A DNA stretch of 64,000 nucleotides from Vibrio chagasii (GTDB lineage Bacteria > Pseudomonadota > Gammaproteobacteria > Enterobacterales > Vibrionaceae): positions 496,001 to 560,000 of the forward strand of contig CP090851.1 in the NCBI GenBank assembly GCA_041879415.1. Reading direction: 5' to 3'. Position numbers and translations under genes: made by a program. The number at the start of each line of letters is the position of its first letter. Within the stretch, counting starts at the first letter, position 1. Positions 30,948 through 38,672 of the stretch are shown piece by piece. A model generated the notes under the pieces. It had not been told where the DNA came from. It worked only from the letters and a program-made list of their open reading frames with translations, and did not search any database.

Positions 30948-31868
30948 ATGATTCCTTTAATTTACCACCCAATTTATTCGCAGCTGCCTTTACCAGAAGG
31001 CCATCGTTACCCAATCAACAAATACCAGTTGTTACATAGTGCGGTTGAGGCGCTAATGGATAGCGATCCACTTTGGAAGAATATGTTTGAAGTGTTTGAA
31101 CCAAAGCCGGTGTCGGTAGAACAAGTCAAACAGGTTCACGACGGTGACTATGTCGATTTGCTTGTTTCTGGGAGTTTGCCAGCGGCGAAGATGAGACGCA
31201 TTGGTTTTCCGTGGAGCGAACAGTTGATTGAAAGGACGCTCTATTCAAGCGGCGGCACTTGCCTAGCTGCGGATATGGCCATTGAGAGTGGGTTAGCCAT
31301 TCACTTGAGTGGAGGCTATCACCACGCGCACCATGATTTTGGCAGCGGATTTTGTTTGTTGAATGATCTGGTGTTGGCAGCGAAGCATGCACTTACCTTT
31401 GAACAGGTTGATAAGGTGCTGATCGTAGACAGTGACGTACACCATGGCGATGGTACGGCGACACTCTGCCAAGAGAGCGATGAGATTATTACTCTGTCTT
31501 TCCACTGCGATAAAAACTTCCCTGCAAGAAAGCCATTATCGGATCTGGATGTGCCATTAAGTCGCGAAACGGAAGATGGAGAGTTTCTGCGTTGTTTTGA
31601 GCAAGTGACTAAGCTGGCGATTGCGCATCACCAACCTGATTTGATCATTTATGATGCAGGTGTCGATATCCACCAAGATGACGAGTTGGGTTACTTGAAT
31701 GTATCGACGCAAGGGATCTTTGAACGAGATTGCTTCATGATTAACTTAGCAAAATCAGAGTCTATTCCAATGGCGTGTGTTGTTGGGGGAGGTTATCGTA
31801 CCCAGCACCAAGATTTGGTACCGATTCACATGCAGCTTTTGAAAGCAGCACTAGCAGCGGATAGTTGA
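30948..31868 (+). CDS. Histone-deacetylase-family (AcuC-like) amidohydrolase
   Basis: 306-residue zinc-dependent deacetylase-fold protein. The active-site blocks are present: GGYHHAHHDFGSGFCLLND (general-base histidines), DSDVHHGDGT (zinc Asp and His) and YDAGVDIH (second zinc Asp). Bacterial relatives act on small acetylated amines or on acetyl-lysine proteins; the substrate here is unknown. The gene is divergent from a putative Fur-controlled operon and is followed by a terminator. Confidence 0.9.
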   Translation: MIPLIYHPIYSQLPLPEGHRYPINKYQLLHSAVEALMDSDPLWKNMFEVFEPKPVSVEQVKQVHDGDYVDLLVSGSLPAAKMRRIGFPWSEQLIERTLYSSGGTCLAADMAIESGLAIHLSGGYHHAHHDFGSGFCLLNDLVLAAKHALTFEQVDKVLIVDSDVHHGDGTATLCQESDEIITLSFHCDKNFPARKPLSDLDVPLSRETEDGEFLRCFEQVTKLAIAHHQPDLIIYDAGVDIHQDDELGYLNVSTQGIFERDCFMINLAKSESIPMACVVGGGYRTQHQDLVPIHMQLLKAALAADS

Positions 31869-31896
31869 CCGTCTAAGCCAGGTTTTCTTCAGATAC

Positions 31897-31928
31897 AAAA
31901 AAGCCGCTGATTTCTCAGCGGCTTTCTT
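31897..31928. terminator. Bidirectional terminator, deacetylase gene / tRNA-Ser copy 1
   Basis: Stem AAAGCCGCTGA/TCAGCGGCTTT with A6 on the left. It ends tRNA-Ser copy 1 on the minus strand and probably the deacetylase gene on the plus strand. Confidence 0.85.
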
Positions 31929-31933
31929 TAATG

Positions 31934-32024
31934 TGGTGGAGGGATAGGGATTTGAACCCTAGAACCGCTATTAACGGTTGCCGGTTTTCAAGACCGGTGC
32001 TTTCGACCACTCAGCCATCCCTCC
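31934..32024 (-). tRNA. tRNA-Ser (anticodon UGA), copy 1
   Basis: 91 nt including an encoded CCA. The acceptor arm GGAGGGA pairs with TCCCTCC, the anticodon loop is CTTGAAA (anticodon TGA), and there is a long variable arm typical of class II serine tRNA. It reads UCN codons, mainly UCA. Confidence 0.97.
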
Positions 32025-32034
32025 GATGCCGCGT

Positions 32035-32063
32035 ATAATATAAGGGTGGCTTTGGCTTGTAAA
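32035..32063 (-). promoter_or_regulatory. Promoter of tRNA-Ser copy 1
   Basis: On the minus strand: TTTACA, 17-nt spacer, TATTAT, ending 11 bp before the tRNA 5' end. Confidence 0.75.
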
Positions 32064-32384
32064 TACCCTTATTAACTGACTGCTTTATTTATGAACGCTT
32101 TTCGATATTTTTGTATTGAATGGCCATTTATTGTGCGCTTTGCTGATGTTTTATCGTAACCAACAACTAAAAACGGATAGCTAAAAGTTAAAAGAGAATG
32201 CTAAAGAACTGCATGAGTCACGAGAGTTGTGAACTAGATAGATAATAACTGGAATCTTTAGTTGAGAGCTCGGCTAGGTAACAAAGGGGGGAAGGCGAGA
32301 TAACCGTGAGTCTCGTTATTAACGGCTACCCGGTTTACTTAGTCTGAGAAGGAAACATAAAGATAAGTAGTAAACCCCAGATGC

Positions 32385-32415
32385 AAAAAAGCCGCTGATT
32401 TCTCAGCGGCTTTCT
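32385..32415 (-). terminator. Terminator of tRNA-Ser copy 2
   Basis: Same stem as after copy 1 (GCCGCTGA/TCAGCGGC) with the same A6 tract. Confidence 0.85.
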
Positions 32416-32421
32416 CTAATG

Positions 32422-32512
32422 TGGTGGAGGGATAGGGATTTGAACCCTAGAACCGCTATTAACGGTTGCCGGTTTTCAAGACCGGTGCTTTCGACCACTC
32501 AGCCATCCCTCC
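32422..32512 (-). tRNA. tRNA-Ser (anticodon UGA), copy 2
   Basis: Identical in length to copy 1 and, as far as I can read, in sequence, with encoded CCA and anticodon TGA. Confidence 0.97.
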
Positions 32513-32522
32513 AGTGGCGTGA

Positions 32523-32551
32523 ATAATATAAGGGCATGAGGATCTTGTAAA
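32523..32551 (-). promoter_or_regulatory. Promoter of tRNA-Ser copy 2
   Basis: On the minus strand: TTTACA, 17-nt spacer, TATTAT, ending 10 bp before the tRNA. The hexamers and spacing are identical to copy 1, although the spacer sequence differs. Confidence 0.75.
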
Positions 32552-32605
32552 CCCCTAATTTACATAAATTTGTTCTCTTGCTTGTTTTCTAGGCATTAAC
32601 GGCAA

Positions 32606-32636
32606 TAAAAAAGGGAAGCTACTGGCTTCCCTTTTT
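32606..32636 (-). terminator. Terminator of yejM
   Basis: Stem AAGGGAAGC/GCTTCCCTT with A-rich and T-rich flanks, just past the yejM stop. Confidence 0.85.
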
Positions 32637-32650
32637 AGTTTGGTGATCAT

Positions 32651-34453
32651 TTAATCATTCTTTGCGTAGAATCGCTGTAATTCAGTGAGACCTTGCATTA
32701 GAACTGGTAAGCGAGGGCTTACATTTTTTAGTCGTTGGTAATCTTGGTCGTACAGCTTGTAGTTACCAAACTTATCTAACACCGTAGTTTGCTTATCTGT
32801 CACAAGCGCTAACTCACGAGAATCACCCGCAAGAACCCATTTTCTCTTACGCTCATCAAACAAGCTACGGCCGCTGCTAAAGTCAGTTGGGTTTGAAGAT
32901 ACACCCAGTAGCTCTTGCATTAGTGTTACTGAAATATCTAAGTGGCTAGAGCGGTGAGTGTACTCAGACGCTGATTTACCTGGCCAGCTGATAAACAGAG
33001 GAACCTGCAGTTGATAACGGCTGTAGTTAGAGTTTGCACCCCAGCTGTTAGTCTTGGTTTCGTTAAACTCAGTACCGTGATTAGAGGTAATGATAACTAC
33101 CGTATTATCGATAAGATCTAAGCGTTCCAATTCAGCGTAGATGGTTGCAAGCTGTGTGTCCGCTGCTTGAGCTGATTTTTGGTAATCGGCAGCAAAACGT
33201 TCTGCGGTTGTTAACGCTGAATCTGATTCTGCTTCTGAGCTTGCAAAGTTGTCCAGTGTTGTTAGCTCAATAAAGTTGAACCAAGGACGTTTGGCTTTCG
33301 GTGATTCCACCCAGTTTGACCAGGCTTGGATTGCACTGTGGTCATTAAACGTCGCTTGCTCTGACATGATTTTACGGCCTCGGAAGATGATGTCCGAGTA
33401 CAGTGCATCGTCAAAGTTGTCACCGCTGAATGCAGCAAACTTGTAATTGTGGTTATCTAATACATCCAACAGAACTGAACTTGCACCTTGAGCTTCAATA
33501 CTGCTTGCGTAGCTGCTAGGAAGGCCATAGAACAAGCCAAAAATACCAAACATGTCGTTGCTAGAACTGTAATGGTTGGTGAAATTGATCGACTGTTGTG
33601 CAAATGCGTAGCTGTTTGGCATTGATGTTTCGTTAAGAGCATCTGCGCGCAGGTTATTCACACTCACCATCAGGATGTTCAAATCATCACTGCGGCGGTT
33701 GTACTGAATTTCTTCTAGCGGGTAGCTAACAAGGTTTACATTGCCTTTGTTCGCTTCTAAGCGCTCTAGATATTCTTCACGGTCTAACAGACCATGTTTC
33801 TCCATAAAGCTTTTCGCTGTCATTGGATAAGACAGTGGGAAGTTCGCTTTTTGGCTCGTAATTGGGTTATAGAAGTACGCATCAGCCCACATGTAAGTCA
33901 GGTGGCTACTGATGAAACACAAGAAGAAGACGGCGGTGATTGGACGGCCGATGTGTTTATGAGAAAGTTTACGCTGCTTACGCCAAACCCATTCAGATAG
34001 GCCAAGCTGCAATAAGAAAATAAGCGGCATAACAATGAAGAGGTGCTGCAAATCAGATGTAAATGCAGATTCCTCTCCACTGAATAAAACCTCCCACACG
34101 ACAGGCGTCAGGTGGAGGTTTATATTTTGATACGTTTGAGTATCAATCAACAGGACAGTTAAACCTATGGTCGCAAAGCAAACGGCAACCAAACGCAATA
34201 ACTTCCTCGACGGAAGAATAAATGTGAGCGGGAACAGCACTAATAGATAGAGCGCAAATACCAAAAAGCCGAAATGACCAACCCATGAAGCAGCCAAGTA
34301 GAATTGACCCAGCAGGGTTTCTGGCCAAGCAGATTGAGTGATATAACGAGTACCAATCAACATCGCAGCAATGATGTTGAAAAATGCAAACCAGTGACCC
34401 CAACCAACCAGTCGAGATACACGATCGCTATATGAGTTTGCGCTGTCTACCAT
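32651..34453 (-). CDS. yejM: YejM/PbgA-like inner-membrane protein
   Basis: 600-residue protein with five N-terminal membrane helices (about residues 15-190), a linker and a periplasmic sulfatase/alkaline-phosphatase-fold domain. The family segment NFPLSYPMTAKSFMEKHGLL joins them. In E. coli, YejM (PbgA/LapC) senses lipopolysaccharide and controls LpxC turnover through LapB. The sulfatase nucleophile position is not conserved (VNNLRADALN), as in E. coli, which fits a non-enzymatic sensor. It is downstream of yejL, 28 bp apart. Confidence 0.92.
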   Translation of the reverse strand: MVDSANSYSDRVSRLVGWGHWFAFFNIIAAMLIGTRYITQSAWPETLLGQFYLAASWVGHFGFLVFALYLLVLFPLTFILPSRKLLRLVAVCFATIGLTVLLIDTQTYQNINLHLTPVVWEVLFSGEESAFTSDLQHLFIVMPLIFLLQLGLSEWVWRKQRKLSHKHIGRPITAVFFLCFISSHLTYMWADAYFYNPITSQKANFPLSYPMTAKSFMEKHGLLDREEYLERLEANKGNVNLVSYPLEEIQYNRRSDDLNILMVSVNNLRADALNETSMPNSYAFAQQSINFTNHYSSSNDMFGIFGLFYGLPSSYASSIEAQGASSVLLDVLDNHNYKFAAFSGDNFDDALYSDIIFRGRKIMSEQATFNDHSAIQAWSNWVESPKAKRPWFNFIELTTLDNFASSEAESDSALTTAERFAADYQKSAQAADTQLATIYAELERLDLIDNTVVIITSNHGTEFNETKTNSWGANSNYSRYQLQVPLFISWPGKSASEYTHRSSHLDISVTLMQELLGVSSNPTDFSSGRSLFDERKRKWVLAGDSRELALVTDKQTTVLDKFGNYKLYDQDYQRLKNVSPRLPVLMQGLTELQRFYAKND

Positions 34454-34481
34454 TTATAATTCTTTTATCCGTCAATCAAAT

Positions 34482-34709
34482 TTAGTGAGACTTTTTATCT
34501 TCAAGAGAAGAAATTAAAGCCTCGGCAAATTTTTCAGCAATTCCTTTGCGTTGTGAAGCAGCAACGTTCTGATTTAAGACATTGGTTGCGATATTTCCAG
34601 CGATCATCAGTGAAAGTTCTGGTGAAGCTTTGTGCTTAGATAGTACAGCACCTACTTCAGCTAGGATTTTTTCAACTTGTTCATCTGTGTATTTAGATAT
34701 AATCGGCAT
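34482..34709 (-). CDS. yejL: YejL (UPF0352) small protein
   Basis: 75-residue helical protein. The sequence [16 protein letters not shown] and the NIATNVLNQ segment match the UPF0352/YejL family, whose function is unknown. It is the first gene of a yejL-yejM unit and is divergent from yejK, the same arrangement as in E. coli. Confidence 0.92.
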   Translation of the reverse strand: MPIISKYTDEQVEKILAEVGAVLSKHKASPELSLMIAGNIATNVLNQNVAASQRKGIAEKFAEALISSLEDKKSH

Positions 34710-34793
34710 AAGGACTCTAATAATGATAGTAAAAGCGGCTTATGATAACCTACTATGCACGACAACTGAAACCTGAACGGTAATATTTTCACT

Positions 34794-35798
34794 ATGAGCC
34801 TTCACCTTTCCAACGTAATTTTACACCAGCTGAGCAAGAACGATCAGGAAGAACTGATTGTTAACTATCGTGCTGAATCTCTAGAAAACGATGCTTCTTC
34901 TGAAAGCCTAGTTGCTGAACTTCATCGTGTTTTTAACTCAAAAGCAGGCAAAGGGTTTGGTTCTTTCAAATCTGACAGCGAATTCCAACAGTGGTTGCAT
35001 CAACTTCGTGCTGGTGAGACAAACTTTTACGATTTTTCTCAAAAGAGTGCGCAACGTCTAAAAGACGAGCTTTCAAAATACCCATTTGCTGATGAAGGCA
35101 TCCTGGTAATGGCTGAATATCAGTCTCTTGCAACTGACTACCTTTTCATTGGTCTACTGCCTTCAAACCAGAGCTTGAAGGTCACAGAAGGGCTAGATAT
35201 CAGTGCGACTGACTACTTAGATATCTCTAAAATGGACATTGCCGCTCGCTTAGATCTTTCTACTTACGAGACAGACAAAGAGTCAAATCGTTACCTTACG
35301 TACATTAAAGGACGTGTTGGTCGTAAAGTGGCTGACTTCTTCTTAGATTTTCTTCAAGCGGAAGTAGGTCTGGATGCAAAACTGCAAAACCAGGTGCTGA
35401 TGCAAGCGGTAGAAGATTTTGTTTCTGATTCTAAATTAGAGAAAGAGGAAGCGATCAGCTACAAAAAGCAGGTTGCTGATTACTGTAACGAGCAGTTAAA
35501 AGCGGGTGATGAGGTTCAAGTGCGTGAACTGTCTGGCGAATTACCAGCAAGCTCAGATGGCACCAGCTTCTTTGACTATACTAGTGAGCAAGGCTACGAG
35601 TTAGAAGACAGCTTCCCTGCAGATCGCGCAACTATGCGTAAACTAACAAAATTTGTTGGTGCTGGTGGCGGTTTGAATGTTAGTTTTGATAGTCTGCTTC
35701 TAGGCGAGCGTATCTTCTATGATCCGGAGACAGATACACTAACGATTAAAGGCACACCGCCCAACTTACGTGACCAACTGACTCGTAATAAGTCATAG
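34794..35798 (+). CDS. yejK: Nucleoid-associated protein YejK (NdpA)
   Basis: 334-residue nucleoid protein of the NdpA family. The N-terminus SLHLSNVILHQLSKND and the central TYIKGRVGRKVADFFLDFL are typical. E. coli YejK associates with the nucleoid and can affect topoisomerase activity. It is divergent from yejLM across 84 bp. Confidence 0.93.
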   Translation: MSLHLSNVILHQLSKNDQEELIVNYRAESLENDASSESLVAELHRVFNSKAGKGFGSFKSDSEFQQWLHQLRAGETNFYDFSQKSAQRLKDELSKYPFADEGILVMAEYQSLATDYLFIGLLPSNQSLKVTEGLDISATDYLDISKMDIAARLDLSTYETDKESNRYLTYIKGRVGRKVADFFLDFLQAEVGLDAKLQNQVLMQAVEDFVSDSKLEKEEAISYKKQVADYCNEQLKAGDEVQVRELSGELPASSDGTSFFDYTSEQGYELEDSFPADRATMRKLTKFVGAGGGLNVSFDSLLLGERIFYDPETDTLTIKGTPPNLRDQLTRNKS

Positions 35799-35904
35799 TC
35801 CGAAGTGAATAGTAAGCGGCAGTAGGATGCTGTCGCTTGTTTTTGTGCTTTGTGTCTTCGCCATGGCAATAATGGCTTCAAGTTAACACGCACAAGGAAT
35901 ATAG

Positions 35905-37329
35905 ATGGAACAATCAGTAGCAAAGCCCACTCGCTTTAATAAACCAGCCACTTTCTTAGTTGTGATTTTGGTTCTGTGGCTACTTCCTTCATTGGCACTT
36001 CTCAACCTAAGCCGTTCCTACACAAACTCTCTTGCTCAAATCGAAGAGCTGGGTATTCGCGTTAACGAATTAAGACAGTCACTCTATTTCTCGGAACCAC
36101 TTCGCGTCTCACGCATCAATGAGTTAGCTCTTGACGCTCAATTAGTTTATTCGATTCGACTTCAGATCGAATCCGATTTCCAAAACGCATTTTTCCGCCC
36201 TGACGTAAACCAACTGCTTTATGTGGCAGACCAGTTCTTGGACAAATTTGACGAGTTCATTCCAATCGAAAGTCAGGTTCAAGAGATTGTCGATAACATC
36301 AAGCTGTTACGTGCAGATAAGCAGTTATCTCCTAAGTTAAAACCGTTGCTAAATGAATTTGGTGTAGTGGTGTTTGAGGCGATGTACTCAGACAGCCAAA
36401 GCTCATCGGCGACTTACCGAGCTTTTGATTCTATTCTCGAGAAATCTTACAAGTTGAAAACGCCAGAGCAAGACGCGATTCAACAACTACTGGCTGATGC
36501 TTCCGCATTGCTCGTAGATTACGCACAGCTAAACTTTTTAGTCGATAAGATTAAGCAGAACTCGGTGAACAAGCAGATCATTAAGTTAGAGTCAGAATAT
36601 CATGAGCGCCAGTTTAATTTGCTGGTCGCAATGTTAGGTCTGAGCTTGGCTGCTATGGTGGCTCTGATTGTTTGGAGCGCGAGTGTCAGAAAGGCCTCTC
36701 CGCAATTTGCAGTTGACCAGAATACCTCTCCTGAACCTAGCGAAGAAAGGGTTGTTCAATTTGCTGATAAGGATGAGGAACTGTTTTCAGAAAGCAGTGG
36801 TGATTCTTCTCCTTTGGCAACCGAGCAGCACGAGACTAAACAAGAAGTACCAGAAACGGTAGTGAATGAGCCATCAGACTTTCTACAGCAACAGCAACAG
36901 CAACAGAAACAGAATGCGAACATTGAAAGTCAACCAAATACGATTGAGGCACCAACAGCTGAGCGACACGTTGCCAGTGTGACGGATTCGAAACCAGCGA
37001 TTGATATTGAAGAGATGCTCGAAACACTCGATGGCGATGCAGAGTCGGTTGAATTGTTGCTTGGAGTGTTTGTTCAAGACCATGCGGACGACTATGAGAA
37101 GTTTAAAGCGCTACTGACTAAAGATGAAACCTCAGCCGCACGTGTTGTTCATAGCTTAAAAGGTGTGGCAGGTAGCATTAAAGCGTCGCGATTAGCCATT
37201 ATTGCCGCAAGTATTGAGATGACAATGAAACAATCTCGAGCGATCAGCGAACACGACTTGAATGAACTCGAGCTGGCGATAAAAGCCTCTGTGGATTCTG
37301 CTGTCGAATATTTAGATAATCAGCGTTAA
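35905..37329 (+). CDS. Membrane-anchored orphan HPt-domain protein
   Basis: 474 residues. Two membrane helices (about 16-36 and 230-252) enclose a helical periplasmic sensor-like domain of ~190 residues. A disordered acidic linker with a seven-glutamine run at about 328-334 leads to a C-terminal HPt domain (about 370-474). The phosphorylatable histidine is H416 in VVHSLKGVAG. There is no kinase, receiver or ATPase domain, and no partner kinase gene nearby. AAGGA precedes the ATG. The natural role would be to pass phosphate to or from a receiver elsewhere; the signal is unknown. Confidence 0.85.
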   Translation: MEQSVAKPTRFNKPATFLVVILVLWLLPSLALLNLSRSYTNSLAQIEELGIRVNELRQSLYFSEPLRVSRINELALDAQLVYSIRLQIESDFQNAFFRPDVNQLLYVADQFLDKFDEFIPIESQVQEIVDNIKLLRADKQLSPKLKPLLNEFGVVVFEAMYSDSQSSSATYRAFDSILEKSYKLKTPEQDAIQQLLADASALLVDYAQLNFLVDKIKQNSVNKQIIKLESEYHERQFNLLVAMLGLSLAAMVALIVWSASVRKASPQFAVDQNTSPEPSEERVVQFADKDEELFSESSGDSSPLATEQHETKQEVPETVVNEPSDFLQQQQQQQKQNANIESQPNTIEAPTAERHVASVTDSKPAIDIEEMLETLDGDAESVELLLGVFVQDHADDYEKFKALLTKDETSAARVVHSLKGVAGSIKASRLAIIAASIEMTMKQSRAISEHDLNELELAIKASVDSAVEYLDNQR

Positions 37330-37405
37330 CTTTTGCGGGAGTTTTGACAATACTCTGACGAAGTGTTCATACAATCCGCGCCCTTAGTCTTTGTCAGAGG
37401 TTTAT

Positions 37406-38584
37406 ATGTTACGAGTTTCGAGTCGAAGTTGGATGGTGTTGGTGCTTAGTATTGTGCTAAGTGGTTGTTCTCTATTGGAAGTTAAGTTAGATAGTCAAAC
37501 GACGCCTCTCACTCAACAAGAGCTGAATGCTCGGCTCATGACGCGTGAATACGCAAAGCTGTTTTTTACACAAGTTGAAGACTCGGCTGATTTAATCGCG
37601 CAATCTTATCCTGCTGATGACACCTTACATCAATCTTACGTTTTGCTTTGGAAGATCCATGCTGAGCAGGGCTTACAGCAAGCGGCTTACCAAACCTCTC
37701 CGATGTCTGCACTCATTGATACTTGGGTGTTTACTGCGCAAATGAATCAATTCTATGCCGAAGGTGAAGGAGCGAATCTGTTCACGACGGATCATGCGGC
37801 TAACACTGCACGTTCTCTCAACCAAGAAGCAGAGAAGCTAGCAAAGGGCGTTTTGAGCTCGAGTGACTTTAAGAAGAGCAAAGCATTCGTTGCTGAGTTT
37901 GTTGCGAGCAACCCATTTAACGACCTAACTTTCAGAAGCACGCCTGCTTATCGAGAATGGTTAACTTACCTTGGAAAAGATGAATCACAGATTGTTCAGA
38001 GTCTAGGTACCATGCCAGAAGCGATGAGCGATGCATCCGATCGTTTAAGCCTGATGGCGGATCAAACGCCAAAGCTGATGTCTTGGAAAGCAGAGTTAGT
38101 GGCGATGAATAGCTCGCTGACGGGGGAAGATTTATCTATGACATTAGAAAGCCTTCGCCAAACGTCAGCAAGCATGCAGGACTTTATTGAGAACAATCCT
38201 GAATACATGCAAACACTGGCTTCTATTATGTCGGCAGAAATGCAGCCGCTGCTTAATGATCTTAGCGACAAAACAGACCAAAAACTGGCTATGCTGAGTG
38301 ATGAGCGTGTGGCGTTAGAAAAGATGGTCACGCGTGAGAGAGAAGCGTTAGTTCAGATGATCGAGAAAGAGCGTATCGAGATCGCGGGTATCGTGACATC
38401 AGAAAGAGAGTTGTTCACTCAAGATTTAGATCGCGTTTCGCAAGAAGTGGTTGTACTCGCGATTGATAAGCTGATGGAGCTAATCAAGGGTGTGATTATC
38501 TACTTTATTCTGTTTATCTTGGTGGTGTTCTTCGCACCATTAGGTATCGGTTATTGGCTGGGTAAACGAACCGCAAATAAATAA
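37406..38584 (+). CDS. Lipoprotein with C-terminal membrane helix
   Basis: 392 residues, no family recognised. A signal peptide ends in LSGC (Cys21). The body is helical, with a Glu/Arg-rich coiled coil at about 295-350 (EREALVQMIEKERIEIAG). A hydrophobic helix at about 361-382 (IIYFILFILVVFFAPLGIG) is followed by a short basic end. It would be tethered at both ends, by lipid and by helix. AGAGG lies before the ATG at 37406. It follows the HPt gene by 76 bp and may be co-transcribed with it. Confidence 0.7.
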   Translation: MLRVSSRSWMVLVLSIVLSGCSLLEVKLDSQTTPLTQQELNARLMTREYAKLFFTQVEDSADLIAQSYPADDTLHQSYVLLWKIHAEQGLQQAAYQTSPMSALIDTWVFTAQMNQFYAEGEGANLFTTDHAANTARSLNQEAEKLAKGVLSSSDFKKSKAFVAEFVASNPFNDLTFRSTPAYREWLTYLGKDESQIVQSLGTMPEAMSDASDRLSLMADQTPKLMSWKAELVAMNSSLTGEDLSMTLESLRQTSASMQDFIENNPEYMQTLASIMSAEMQPLLNDLSDKTDQKLAMLSDERVALEKMVTREREALVQMIEKERIEIAGIVTSERELFTQDLDRVSQEVVVLAIDKLMELIKGVIIYFILFILVVFFAPLGIGYWLGKRTANK

Positions 38585-38590
38585 CCCAAT

Positions 38591-38619
38591 AAAAAGAGCG
38601 CTCTAGGGCGCTCTTTTTT
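38591..38619. terminator. Bidirectional terminator
   Basis: Stem AAAAGAGCGC/GCGCTCTTTT between the convergent lipoprotein and antiporter genes. Confidence 0.88.
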
Positions 38620-38672
38620 GTCTATGCCATTAAGGTTTTGTACTTACGCTCTCTGGCTTAGAGTGATGGAGA

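Larger units (their letters stand above)
32025..32421. other. Spacer between the two tRNA-Ser genes
   Basis: About 400 bp with no supported ORF. It holds the copy-1 promoter (32035-32063) and the copy-2 terminator. The middle portion (32064-32380) is unlike the flank of copy 1 or copy 2, so the duplication covers only the tRNA, its terminator and short promoter elements. Confidence 0.6.

Noticed and set aside
32064..32380. A third tRNA or small RNA between the two tRNA-Ser genes
   Set aside because: Short tRNA-like words occur (for example ACGGCTACCCGG), but no cloverleaf can be folded and no terminator follows them apart from the copy-2 one.
34143..34403. 86-codon minus-strand frame within yejM
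   Set aside because: It overlaps the membrane part of yejM in another frame and has no independent ribosome-binding site or similarity.
36883..36910. CAG/CAA tract as a phase-variable switch
   Set aside because: The unit is 6 bp, so changes in copy number keep the frame; only linker length would vary.
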